A DNA stretch of 64,000 bases from contig JAGXHL010000081.1 of assembly GCA_024636215.1 (NCBI GenBank), positions 1 to 64,000 on the forward strand. The letters run 5' to 3'. The position numbers and the translations under genes are program-made. Source of the DNA: Deltaproteobacteria bacterium (GTDB taxonomy: Bacteria > Desulfobacterota > Desulfuromonadia > Desulfuromonadales > BM103). The notes beneath the pieces were generated by a model, which saw only the letters and a list, made by a program, of their open reading frames with translations, made no database searches and was not told the origin of the DNA. Below are positions 42,815 to 51,724 of this stretch, one piece after another. How positions within the stretch are numbered: the stretch's first letter is position 1; every line of letters begins with the position of its first letter.

Positions 42815-45355
42815 AATAATTTCAAAAGAGCCTGACCATTGAATACTCTCACTCAGCCTGACTTGATTGCTAAAAGGGGTTACTCTGAAGCGTTTACCAG
42901 AACCTGGGTTTGCATCATCCGGGACAGCCCAATGGAGAGTGGTGATGTCTCCTACCGTTGCAATAAAATGTGGGGTGCCATCGGCATCGAAATAAAACAG
43001 GTTATAGTTATCGGCACCTGACACAGAGGACCAGCTCAGCTCATAGGAATGACCCTTTTGCAAGCTTTCCCCACCAGCGGGAAATAATGCAGGAATAATA
43101 CTGAACGCGCCGTCAGACCACTGAATTTGAGCCTGTAATCTTTGCGAGCCAGCAAACGGAGTGACACGAAAACGTTTTCCAGAACCGGCAAGGGCCTCTT
43201 CCGGGATGGTCCAGAGGTGGTTTGACACCCCTTCAACATTTGCAATAAAATTCGGGGTGCCATCGGCATCGAAATAAAACAGGTTATAACTATCCGCCCC
43301 TGGTACCGGCGACCAGCTAAGATCGTATGTGAACCCCATCTTCAAGCTTTCTCCGCCAGCAGGAAACAGTGCAGGGATAATACTGAACGTGCCGTCAGAC
43401 CATTGAATTTGACCTTGTAATTTTTGCGAACCAGCAAACGGCGTGACCCGAAAACTCTTTCCGGGGCCTAAAAGGGCCTCTTCCGGGACGGCCCATTGGT
43501 AGCTGGTCTGAGTGCCGACGTTTGCAATAAAATGTGGTGTTCCATCGGCATCGAAATAAAACAGGTTGTAGTTATCGGCCCCCTCAACCAGCGACCAGTT
43601 CAGATCGTATGAGAGGCCCTTCTTTAAGCTTTCTCCACCATTGGGGGAAAAATCTGAGGCAATCAGGAAAGGCTTATCTGACCAATCCAGACTGACAGGT
43701 GTTGAACCACTCAGTGAGGTGACTCGCAACCTCTTGCCGTGACCTGCAGATAGATTAAAAGGCAAGGTCCAGAGGAATTTGTCATCAAAGGCTACATTCG
43801 CAATAAAATGCGGCGTATTATCTTCATCAAAATAGAATAAATTGTAATTGTCTGCAGATGAGTTGGTGACCCAGCGAACGAAATGAGAGCTCCCCTTAGT
43901 CCAAACTTCACCACCATTCGGCACGAGGACGCTCCCTTCGACATTGGATAAATCATTCAAGTGGTTAAAAGTCGACAGAGCATCAATCAATCCATAGCCA
44001 TAGGTGTTGTCTTCGCCATTGACACCCAGATCAACGGCCGAAGCAAGAAAAGCAGCTTTAAGCATATCCTCAGAAGCTTCGGGGAAGGCGCTCAGAAGAA
44101 GCGCCATCGTGCCGGAAACATGTGGTGCCGCAAAGGAGGTTCCTGTAACGCTGGCATAAGAATTTGGCAAGGCCCCTCCCGCCGTCAAATCACTTGTCCA
44201 AATACTGAATCCGGGAGCAACAATTTCCGGATAAATACTGTTATCACAGGCAGAAGGTCCCCTGGCACTGGAACTCCAGATCTCCGTTTGCGAAAGGGGG
44301 GTCCCGGTTGCCCCGACAGCGAAACTTTCCGAATAATTTGCCGGGGCAACGCTACTGTCCGCGTACGGGCCGGTATTTCCGGCAGAAAAAACCACCGAAA
44401 TGCCCGCGGCCTGCAAGGTTTGTATGTCAGGCCTGAAAACACGGGCGGACTCATTACATACGCCCGGATTCAAATCGAAGCCCCAGGAGCTGTTCACAAG
44501 GTCAGGAGCATCATCAGTCTCAGGGGTTCCATCGGGATCCAATAGCCACTGAAAGCCGGCGTGAATATCGCTGGTCAATGCCGAACCAGCATCATTGAAA
44601 ATCTTCACCCCAATCCATTGGGCATCTGGAGCCACACCGATAGCGGTACCGCCATTATTTCCACCGACGACGATGCCGGCAACTTGAGTTCCATGCCCAT
44701 CAGAATCTGACGGAGTGTCCGGATGCTCACCGTGAGGATCAAACCAGCTATTACTGCCTCCACGCCAGCGCGGGCCTATGTCCGGGTGATAGATATCAAC
44801 ACCTGTATCCATAATTGCGACTGTGACACCGACGCCGGTGAATCCCATTGCCCATAACTCAGGAGCGCGGATAAGGTCGATATTCCCCCCTGCCGTCGCG
44901 GAGGTGACAGGAACCAGTTGAGGGGCTTCAAGCACGGCATCTGACATGATCGAAGCGACATAAGGCAATCCGGCGATCTCCTCAATCTGAGAGGGGGTCG
45001 CCTGAAGGGCCATACCGTTGATCAACCATAGCTGTTTAGGGTTCTTGATCCCCTTACTCTTGAGAAAGCGCTGAAGTGGCTGCTGGCGAATTTGTGCATT
45101 CGATTTTAAAGCTCTGATAAGGTTGGCTCGTTTCTGAGCACGCTCCGCTCCTTTGGAACGTGTGGTGACCGCCAGAGTCTGAGCATCAACCGGATCATTT
45201 AATCGGACGATTATCGGGAGTTTTTCAGTTCTCTTTGTTGCCAATTCTTTCTGCAGTAAAGAACCTATCCTGGCTGCGTCAGCATTCAGGCTGCCAGCAG
45301 TGATCAAGACAATAAAGCAGAAAGCACAACTTATCGCAGCATTTATTGTAGACAA
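42806..45355 (-). CDS. secreted S8 subtilisin-like protease with four C-terminal repeats
   Basis: An 849-residue exported protease: signal peptide, I9-type propeptide (L-P-I-I-V-R-L-N to about residue 140), then the subtilase catalytic domain. The triad is D183 (I-M-D-T-G-V-D), H221 (G-H-G-T-Q-V-A-G) and S407 (G-T-S-F-A-A-P-H). Residues about 480-845 are four ~95-residue repeats, each with Y-N-L-F-Y-F-D-x-D-(G/N)-T-P-(H/N)-F-I-A. They are beta-rich by appearance and perhaps bind carbohydrate or cell surface. The start is a TTG at 45353-45355 with AAAGGAC upstream. It lies inside the capsule run between a glycosyltransferase gene and kpsC. A role in processing surface proteins or the capsule zone is possible but not shown. 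Confidence 0.9.
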   Translation of the reverse strand: MSTINAAISCAFCFIVLITAGSLNADAARIGSLLQKELATKRTEKLPIIVRLNDPVDAQTLAVTTRSKGAERAQKRANLIRALKSNAQIRQQPLQRFLKSKGIKNPKQLWLINGMALQATPSQIEEIAGLPYVASIMSDAVLEAPQLVPVTSATAGGNIDLIRAPELWAMGFTGVGVTVAIMDTGVDIYHPDIGPRWRGGSNSWFDPHGEHPDTPSDSDGHGTQVAGIVVGGNNGGTAIGVAPDAQWIGVKIFNDAGSALTSDIHAGFQWLLDPDGTPETDDAPDLVNSSWGFDLNPGVCNESARVFRPDIQTLQAAGISVVFSAGNTGPYADSSVAPANYSESFAVGATGTPLSQTEIWSSSARGPSACDNSIYPEIVAPGFSIWTSDLTAGGALPNSYASVTGTSFAAPHVSGTMALLLSAFPEASEDMLKAAFLASAVDLGVNGEDNTYGYGLIDALSTFNHLNDLSNVEGSVLVPNGGEVWTKGSSHFVRWVTNSSADNYNLFYFDEDNTPHFIANVAFDDKFLWTLPFNLSAGHGKRLRVTSLSGSTPVSLDWSDKPFLIASDFSPNGGESLKKGLSYDLNWSLVEGADNYNLFYFDADGTPHFIANVGTQTSYQWAVPEEALLGPGKSFRVTPFAGSQKLQGQIQWSDGTFSIIPALFPAGGESLKMGFTYDLSWSPVPGADSYNLFYFDADGTPNFIANVEGVSNHLWTIPEEALAGSGKRFRVTPFAGSQRLQAQIQWSDGAFSIIPALFPAGGESLQKGHSYELSWSSVSGADNYNLFYFDADGTPHFIATVGDITTLHWAVPDDANPGSGKRFRVTPFSNQVRLSESIQWSGSFEIIPR
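42815..43925 (-). repeat. four ~285-bp direct repeats encoding the protease's C-terminal domains
   Basis: The repeats encode the Y-N-L-F-Y-F-D core four times. The last three copies are close at DNA level (for example shared CATCGGCATCGAAATAAAAC at each unit), while the first is more diverged. This is a recent internal expansion, prone to copy-number change. Confidence 0.85.
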
Positions 45356-45470
45356 ATCAAAGTCCTTTCAGCGCCATTTAATCTCAAGGCTTTCATTGTA
45401 CCGCAATAGCCCAATCGCTGTTAAGGGCAAGACCATGAATATCTCCTGGAGAAATGGCTATTTTTACAGG

Positions 45471-46421
45471 TCACATGTCAGCGATTCTGGCGCGAGCACT
45501 CTTCAGCATGTCCTGTCGCCTTTGCTCGTCACCAGCCAGGGTTAGAACAGCCTCCTCCCATGCTTGCGTTTCCTGGGGAACAAGCAGGCCATCAATACCA
45601 TCTCTGACAACCTCGGCGTAGATGCTGTCACGTGGGTAAATCCCCACGGCACCACAGCATGTGATATCGAAGAATTTGACATAGGAGCGTGCAGAATTAA
45701 ATGGGTTGGTTAACATTGGCACCAAACCAATATGCCGGCCGGGAATAGAGAGGAACGCCTGATAGGCACTCCACGACATGGGATGGACTATATTGACACG
45801 TAAAAGATCACGATAGAGGCGGTAGACTTTGTTATCCCCCATTATTTCAAACGATAATTGTTCCTCGCGATTAAGAATTGACTCAACAAGACCTCTCAGC
45901 CAAAGAATCTCGGCCATATGCGAGGTAGAACCGTGATAAAAAAACCGGCAGGAAAGCTCAGGAGCCTGAGGTTTTGGCAAAGGAGAGACCACAAAAGGTC
46001 GCCATCCCTCATACTTGTTTGCCAGATAAGGAGTCGAAACCCATAGTTCAATCGCTTGTTTTTGCAGCCAGGCTTTTCTCCGGGCCGCAAGTTTCATCAG
46101 TTTCAGACGGTATCTCCAGGGCAACTCTTTTTGCGCCTGAGTATCAAGCAGATCGTCATCCATAAAATAGATGAGACGCTGCAATCGCGGACGCACTCTT
46201 TCGATAAGCCTGACCCATTGCTGTGGGACATAGCGCACAAAAATGACTGTTGCACCCTCGAGCTCAGCAGCCTCGGGACACTGATCAAACTGAACTTTGA
46301 TTACCCGTTCTTCGCATGCAGCAAGAGCCGGCAGAATGTAATAATCTGTCGAAGGATTCGTCTTTTCCTCAACAACAAAGACTTTTCCAAAGGGACGATT
46401 CTTATGGTTAAAATTTTCCAC
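45471..46421 (-). CDS. glycosyltransferase (GT4/GT1-like, GT-B fold)
   Basis: A 316-residue protein resembling GT-B glycosyltransferases. It has Y-F-M-D-D-D-L, L-W-V-S-T-P-Y-L-A, H-G-S-T-S-H and a nucleotide-sugar-binding end region with K-F-F-D-I-T-C-C-G-A-V-G-I-Y and D-G-I-D-G-L-L-V. Its start lies 3 nt after the upstream GT2 gene's stop, so the two are coupled and probably act on the same polymer. Donor and acceptor are unknown. Confidence 0.78.
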   Translation of the reverse strand: MENFNHKNRPFGKVFVVEEKTNPSTDYYILPALAACEERVIKVQFDQCPEAAELEGATVIFVRYVPQQWVRLIERVRPRLQRLIYFMDDDLLDTQAQKELPWRYRLKLMKLAARRKAWLQKQAIELWVSTPYLANKYEGWRPFVVSPLPKPQAPELSCRFFYHGSTSHMAEILWLRGLVESILNREEQLSFEIMGDNKVYRLYRDLLRVNIVHPMSWSAYQAFLSIPGRHIGLVPMLTNPFNSARSYVKFFDITCCGAVGIYPRDSIYAEVVRDGIDGLLVPQETQAWEEAVLTLAGDEQRRQDMLKSARARIADM

Positions 46422-46423
46422 CC

Positions 46424-48634
46424 CTATCTTCTCCAGGGTCTTTTTATTATGGGTGCGGTATTTAGTGAAAAATCCGGCCGGTCATAGCTGAGGTTTGGGT
46501 TGTAAAAGGGGTCGTGTGACATCAAATGTTTCCAGCGACGACGCATGTAATCCGCTTCACGTTTCGTCTTTAACACTTGTTCTTCAGTAAGGTTTTTTCC
46601 TCTGGAGATCGATTCATGGTGATAGAGTTCTGCATGAGGCGTCCATATAACACGTAGACCTTTAGCTCTCACTCTAAGGCAATAATCGACATCATTGAAA
46701 GAAACAGGTAGATTTTTTGCGTTCAGTCCACCCAGTTCGGTAAATAATTTCCGCGAGGTCATCAGGCAGGCGGCTGTTACAGCGGATAAGTCCTGGGCAA
46801 GAATTGCCCGGTTGCAATAACCCGGGTCATCCTTTTCGATCATCGAATGCATGTGGTCGGCACAGCCACCCGGACCAACGGCATCACCGGCGTGCTGAAC
46901 GCGGCCATCACTGTAATACAGCTTGGCGCCAACAGCGCCAACGGCAGACTGCAGCAGGTGACCAAGCATTTCCTCCATCCAGTCGCAAGAAATCACTTCG
47001 GTATCGTTATTCAATAGACACACGACTTCCCCGACCGACCGCTTGATGGCGAAATTATTAATGGCCGAATAATTGAATGGTCTGTTGTAACGCAGAACTC
47101 TCACCTGAGGATGACGTTCGATTTCGCTGAGATAGGCCAGTGTTTCGGGCTGACTGCTCTGATTGTCAATAACCAGTAATTCGAAATTGCGGTAGCTGCT
47201 TTTCTCCAAAACACTTTCAACGCAAGCACGTAAATGAGTCAACATATCACGTGTCGGCACAACGACACTGACCTTAGGCGGATTGTCTGGCAGTTCATAT
47301 CGCACTCGGTAACACCCGGCAGACGGTTCCTGTACCGTTGCCGCAACGCCGAGACGGAGCAAATGTCTTGCAACAGGGTTCAGCTTCGCGCGGGCGGTGT
47401 CTTCCTGCTGTCTGCCGGTAGTTGGGGGGAGATGCCAAAGAATTGCCGGAATATGTCGCGCCGCCTTGCCGACAAGGCGTTCGCTTAATCGCAGGTAAAG
47501 ATCATGATTGCCACCGTCCTTTATATCAGACCAGGATATTCCGCCGGACTTTACCAGCACATCAGACCTGATCGCTGCTGAACAGCCGATATAGTTCGTT
47601 GATCGCAACAATTCCAAAGACCAATCAGGCTTGAAAACCGGATTGTCCCGGTCGCCGTTTTCACTGAGGATATCATGGTCCGCATACACAAAAGTCGCCT
47701 CATCGTTACTCAGGGCTTCACAGGCCAGCCAATACAATGCATGCTCGGCCAACAGAACTCCCTCGTGTACGCAAATCACCCATGAAGGATCTTCAGCCTC
47801 ACTGACCCTGCTTCTGACAAATTGAACCAGGTCCTTAGCGGAACTGGCCTTGTAGATGTTCATCCAGGCTGGAATCTCGACCAGCTTCAGGTTCAGTTTG
47901 GCCTTGGGATGGATCAGCAAAGTCACGCTGAAATTCCGGTACAATTGCCCATGCAAAGCTTCGAGAGATCGGCGCAGCCCTTGTGCGGGGTCTTCCCTAA
48001 CCACAATGAATATCTTGAAATGAGGGCGTTTGCGCCAGCTTTTGAAATGCCGCCTGATCTGTCGCCTGTCGTTGTCGGCCAGGGCGTTATGCTCAAGAAT
48101 CCATTTTTCGTAGCTCCGCTCGGGGGTGTAGTCCCTCAATTGGCTGGCTATCCGATACGCCTTGTGCAAATTGAGAAAGGGTGTGTAAGCCTTTAGCCCG
48201 GCTTTTTGTCGACGGCTTCTGGGTTGCTTGAACAGCATCGGAATAACCCGGCGATACATGCGAACGATCCGCTCGAACTGGCTTACCGGTGTGATAGAAA
48301 GATTCTTGAGCTCGAAACCCACGGGCCGGAAAGGTTCTAATCTCAGTGTGACGATGCCATTAGGCAGATAAAGCAGTTCGAAAATCGTTCCCTTGCGAGA
48401 TACCGCGATGGGAAAAACTGCTATCTCCCCAGCTTCGTTTCTGGTTACAGCGGACAATCTTAGCGAAATACTCAGATCCTCTCGATGCAACATTCCCCTT
48501 AACAGGGCCCAGCCGGCCGGCATTGGTTCAAGCGACGGCATTTCAAAACCTGAAGAAAGCTCCGCATCCGGCATCTCCTGCTGAGAATCCGGTCGTGTAA
48601 TAAATTGCACTGAATTTGAACGGAGACTTAGCAT
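46424..48634 (-). CDS. two-domain GT2-family glycosyltransferase
   Basis: A 736-residue protein. A ~200-residue N-terminal part is followed by a first GT-A-like region (about 205-420, F-K-I-F-I-V-V-R-E-D) and a second, complete GT2 domain (about 453-700). The second domain has P-K-V-S-V-V-V-P-T-R-D, L-L-N-N-D-T-E-V (DxD-like), A-V-G-A-K-L-Y-Y-S-D-G and F-N-D-V-D-Y-C-L-R. The second domain is very like the C-terminal GT2 domain of the fusion protein at 55886-60490. It probably adds sugars to the capsule or O-chain. Its first ~100 codons and upstream bases are duplicated as a pseudogene at 50990-51297. Confidence 0.87.
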   Translation of the reverse strand: MLSLRSNSVQFITRPDSQQEMPDAELSSGFEMPSLEPMPAGWALLRGMLHREDLSISLRLSAVTRNEAGEIAVFPIAVSRKGTIFELLYLPNGIVTLRLEPFRPVGFELKNLSITPVSQFERIVRMYRRVIPMLFKQPRSRRQKAGLKAYTPFLNLHKAYRIASQLRDYTPERSYEKWILEHNALADNDRRQIRRHFKSWRKRPHFKIFIVVREDPAQGLRRSLEALHGQLYRNFSVTLLIHPKAKLNLKLVEIPAWMNIYKASSAKDLVQFVRSRVSEAEDPSWVICVHEGVLLAEHALYWLACEALSNDEATFVYADHDILSENGDRDNPVFKPDWSLELLRSTNYIGCSAAIRSDVLVKSGGISWSDIKDGGNHDLYLRLSERLVGKAARHIPAILWHLPPTTGRQQEDTARAKLNPVARHLLRLGVAATVQEPSAGCYRVRYELPDNPPKVSVVVPTRDMLTHLRACVESVLEKSSYRNFELLVIDNQSSQPETLAYLSEIERHPQVRVLRYNRPFNYSAINNFAIKRSVGEVVCLLNNDTEVISCDWMEEMLGHLLQSAVGAVGAKLYYSDGRVQHAGDAVGPGGCADHMHSMIEKDDPGYCNRAILAQDLSAVTAACLMTSRKLFTELGGLNAKNLPVSFNDVDYCLRVRAKGLRVIWTPHAELYHHESISRGKNLTEEQVLKTKREADYMRRRWKHLMSHDPFYNPNLSYDRPDFSLNTAPIIKRPWRR

Positions 48635-48781
48635 TCTTGAATTTCAGGAGTCTCTTGCTAGCCGTAGCCATGGGCCAAAAAGGAGCTGAAATGTGAGGCC
48701 AAACAGCCGGATTTGCAGCCGGTTCATGAATAGTCCGACAGATTGCTAGGAGACGGATGAAAATAGAAGAGTGACGGCGCC

Positions 48782-50611
48782 CTATTCGCGTTCCAGCAAT
48801 TCGTCATCGCAAGCTGCTTCTGCTACTTCCATCATTTCCCGCATTTCTTTGTCGATTTGCCCAGCGTCAGCGGCCGGATTATCCGACATCGTTGTTGTTC
48901 CAGTCTCTTCCGTGAGATGTTTCATGAACACCGCCATGACATGGTCGACACCAGCCGTCGTTACATTCCTGAGGTCCGGAGCAAAATAACGACCGCGATT
49001 GTAGTTCCCGGTAATTATTTCAAACGAAGGAAAATAATAGACATCGCGGCTGGAACGACTCACCATCTCCGCGGCAACCCTGAGAACCGACTTTGAATAA
49101 GTCGTCGAGACGAGAACATGGTCAGGTTCATAAGTTGCCGTAAGAGGCACAGGTGACACCGTGAGGATCAGCTTGGCTTTAGCATTAACCTGACGAAGTT
49201 TTTGAATCATCGATTTCAGGTCAGCAACGACATCATTTACATCGTAATTGACAAATGCATATTTCGAGGGGTCGAAAACGCCACCGATCACCCCGGGAGC
49301 GACGGGATACGCAGCACCATCCAAGCGCGAAACCCAACCTTCTGTCAGCCCCATAGTAAAGACAAAAACATCCAACTGCAGAAACATTTCCTGAACCGCC
49401 TGCAGGTGTTTTCGACGGTCCGCTTCAAGGGTTTCAAGCGTGGGAAAGCCTCCGGGCTCGATGCGCGGCCGAAATGGGTCACAGAAGCCCCCACCGGAAA
49501 GCTCCCAGCAGTTGTCAACCGGAGTAAAATGACCGAACGCTCGATCAAAAAGCTGCAATAGTTGCCGCGCAGTATAGATGTTCCCATAACGTGCGGAAAA
49601 ATCGTAAGAAGCGTGTTCATTGCCCTCTTCGCAAACGCTGTCTGACCGTTCGGTGACCAGGAACTGGAACCCGGAAGACCGGATTCTCTTGGAAATATGC
49701 TGGGCGAAACAACTTCCAGCGGTAGCGACCTTATCCGACCGGGAAATCCTGAATGGCACGTTAGATACAGGATCCAATTGATCAGCGGGGATGTTAGCCA
49801 CTGCCTGTTTCCATAACGCGGTATCCGGGAGCGCACTGTATGGGTGGGAAAGGGTAACGCTTTCAGGCGCCGATTCCTTTTCTATGATTCGACTCTTGCC
49901 TGCATCACCCTCTTTCGCTACCTGAGACAGGTAATGCAGCATTCTCAAGCCATACTCGACATTGGCATGGGACGGATCATCACCGCAATATTGTTCCGAC
50001 AAAAAACCCCCGTCGGCAAAAACGTCTCCCGGGAGTTCAATAAAGTCCAATGCTTGTTTAGCTGCTTCCTTGCGAATAGCATCGAGCCATAATTGATAGA
50101 TACCTAGTCGGTGTTCAGGGGAGCTTATGCCAGTCTTATCGAAGATGGCTTTAAAATGTCCCGGGTTTTTCTGTATCCAATCATTGCTGCCAACCGGTGG
50201 AGGCAGCGGCAGGACACGTACCGGAACGGGGATGTGCGCGTTCAGGAAGGCAAGCCAGTCTGCATAGGCTGCCATATACGTTGACAACTCATCCTGGAAT
50301 TCGGCGGAGAATCCGGATTGTGCATGACCCTTATTTCTGGATTTGAATCTTTTCAAGCCGAATATTGCCGGTGCATTACTGGTTAGCAACAAGACCGCTG
50401 CCGATGACCCCTCCAGGGCTTTATGCAGTTCACCCTTTACATAAGATAGATCCACATTCTGAATGCTGAGATTAAGGGCTCTTGGCATATGCCCTTTTTT
50501 GTATTTGTGCAATTGAAAGAAGTTGAAATTCACAGCAAATTCAGAGCTGTTAGATAAATATGCCTGGCGCATACAGCCGATATGACTGTGGCCTACAATC
50601 GTGATTTTCAT
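48782..50611 (-). CDS. GSCFA-domain protein
   Basis: A 609-residue protein. An N-terminal region begins G-H-S-H-I-G and is SGNH-hydrolase-like. The GSCFA domain starts at about residue 290, with the defining A-G-S-C-F-A-Q-H-I. It goes on with A-R-Y-G-N-I-Y-T, T-M-G-L-T-E-G-W and V-S-P-V-P-L-T-A. GSCFA domains are related to SGNH/GDSL esterases and are found in surface-polysaccharide loci; acyl or acetyl transfer to sugars is the usual guess. The gene is flanked by direct copies of the 5' end of the neighbouring glycosyltransferase gene, so it may have arrived by insertion between duplicated segments. Confidence 0.85.
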   Translation of the reverse strand: MKITIVGHSHIGCMRQAYLSNSSEFAVNFNFFQLHKYKKGHMPRALNLSIQNVDLSYVKGELHKALEGSSAAVLLLTSNAPAIFGLKRFKSRNKGHAQSGFSAEFQDELSTYMAAYADWLAFLNAHIPVPVRVLPLPPPVGSNDWIQKNPGHFKAIFDKTGISSPEHRLGIYQLWLDAIRKEAAKQALDFIELPGDVFADGGFLSEQYCGDDPSHANVEYGLRMLHYLSQVAKEGDAGKSRIIEKESAPESVTLSHPYSALPDTALWKQAVANIPADQLDPVSNVPFRISRSDKVATAGSCFAQHISKRIRSSGFQFLVTERSDSVCEEGNEHASYDFSARYGNIYTARQLLQLFDRAFGHFTPVDNCWELSGGGFCDPFRPRIEPGGFPTLETLEADRRKHLQAVQEMFLQLDVFVFTMGLTEGWVSRLDGAAYPVAPGVIGGVFDPSKYAFVNYDVNDVVADLKSMIQKLRQVNAKAKLILTVSPVPLTATYEPDHVLVSTTYSKSVLRVAAEMVSRSSRDVYYFPSFEIITGNYNRGRYFAPDLRNVTTAGVDHVMAVFMKHLTEETGTTTMSDNPAADAGQIDKEMREMMEVAEAACDDELLERE

Positions 50612-50989
50612 GAGGTAACCATCTCAATTTACTTAAAATTCAGTAAAAGGCTGACAAGGCCGCTGATTTAAAAACTATTTCTGGTAATCCGCATCTGGGC
50701 AACCAGGGCAGGACTCAGCTTTCGACATGTTGACAACAGAGGCGGCACATATTGCTCTTCCGCCCCCTTTACGCCCGATTAACACTCTTAGTCTATTTTC
50801 TTACTTTAGGCTCAAAACCTTGTCAAACGCAAATCTTGGGGACAGTAACGAGGGTAGAGCTACCCATTAACCAAGATTGTCTCAACCCGCCTGCGCATTA
50901 GGCCCTGGTCAAGCGCCATTTGGCATGGGTCTGTTCTCAATGCGTTGCGTTGTGCAAATCTTCAACGTCAGGTAATTGCGAGGAATCCA
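50612..50989. other. intergenic sequence without recognisable gene
   Basis: About 380 bp between the GSCFA gene and the duplicated glycosyltransferase fragment. No open frame, promoter, hairpin or repeat is convincing on either strand. It may be the eroded downstream part of the duplicated gene. Confidence 0.5.
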
Positions 50990-51297
50990 TCTCAGTGTGA
51001 CGATGCCATTCTGCAGATCGTAAATCGTTCCCTTGCAAGATACTGCGATGGGGGAAATAGCTCCCCAGCATCGTTTCTGGTTACAGCGGACAACCATAGC
51101 GAAATACTCAGATCCTCTCGATGCAATATTCCCCTTAGCAAGGCCCAGCCGGCCGGCAGCAGTTTAAGCGAAGGCATTTCAAAACCTGAAGAAAGCTCCG
51201 CATCCGGCATCTCCTGCTGAGAATCCAGGCGTGTAATAAATTGCACTGAATTTGAACGGTGACTTAGCATTCTTGAATTTCATGAGTCTCTTGCTAC
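50990..51297 (-). pseudogene. truncated duplicate of the 5' end of the GT2 gene
   Basis: About 308 bp match 48341-48659 closely on the same strand. They cover the first ~95 codons of the GT2 gene and ~25 bp upstream of it. The first 65 codons stay in frame (M-L-S-x-R-S-N-S-V-Q-F-I-T-R-x-D-S-Q-Q-E); then indels shift the frame and homology ends. Substitutions are scattered, so this is an old but recognisable duplication. It starts 7 nt after the HU-like gene, which may once have been directly upstream of a complete copy. Confidence 0.9.
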
Positions 51298-51304
51298 AAA
51301 TGCT

Positions 51305-51616
51305 CTATCGCTCAGGCTTTTCCGATTTATTCTTGGCCGATTTATTCTTGGCCGATTTTTCCGGCGCAGGCTTGGCTGGGCGGAAGAGAATACGTTTAAC
51401 GGTGGATTTCTGACTGTCTTTCTCGGTTTCAACCATACGGATTCTGAAGCTGCCGAAACCAGGCACTTTGACAAGACCTTCTTCCTGTTCTTCCAAGGTT
51501 TTGGCAAGCCGGGAAAAAACCTGGCGTATCAGTGCCGCAGCACGATTATTTGGTATATTGTCTAACAGCTCAGGGTTTTCAGTTTTAATGAAAGCTACAA
51601 GTTCAGTCATTTTCAT
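51305..51616 (-). CDS. HU/IHF-like DNA-binding protein with lysine-rich tail
   Basis: A 103-residue protein. The first ~60 residues follow the HU/IHF fold (M-K-M-T-E-L-V-A-F-I through A-A-A-L-I-R-Q-V-F), with the diagnostic V-K-V-P-G-F-G-S-F. The DNA-binding arm is atypical, and the C-terminus is a basic tail with K-S-A-K-N-K-S-A-K-N-K-S-E-K. GGAGAAG lies 6 nt before the ATG. Position inside the capsule run suggests local nucleoid or regulatory action, but it could be a general architectural protein. Confidence 0.75.
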   Translation of the reverse strand: MKMTELVAFIKTENPELLDNIPNNRAAALIRQVFSRLAKTLEEQEEGLVKVPGFGSFRIRMVETEKDSQKSTVKRILFRPAKPAPEKSAKNKSAKNKSEKPER

Positions 51617-51724
51617 GTTTTCTTCTCCAATTTGGCAAGTGTTAGATGATGCTCAGCTGATTAAGCCGTTCTCCCTTGGATGATTTTATTCCCCACACCC
51701 CGACAATTGCTCGTTCTATTTGTT

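Noticed and set aside
50909..51270. Short frames after the HU-like gene as independent small genes
   Set aside because: Their sequence is a frameshifted copy of the GT2 gene's start at 48341-48659, so they are a pseudogene.
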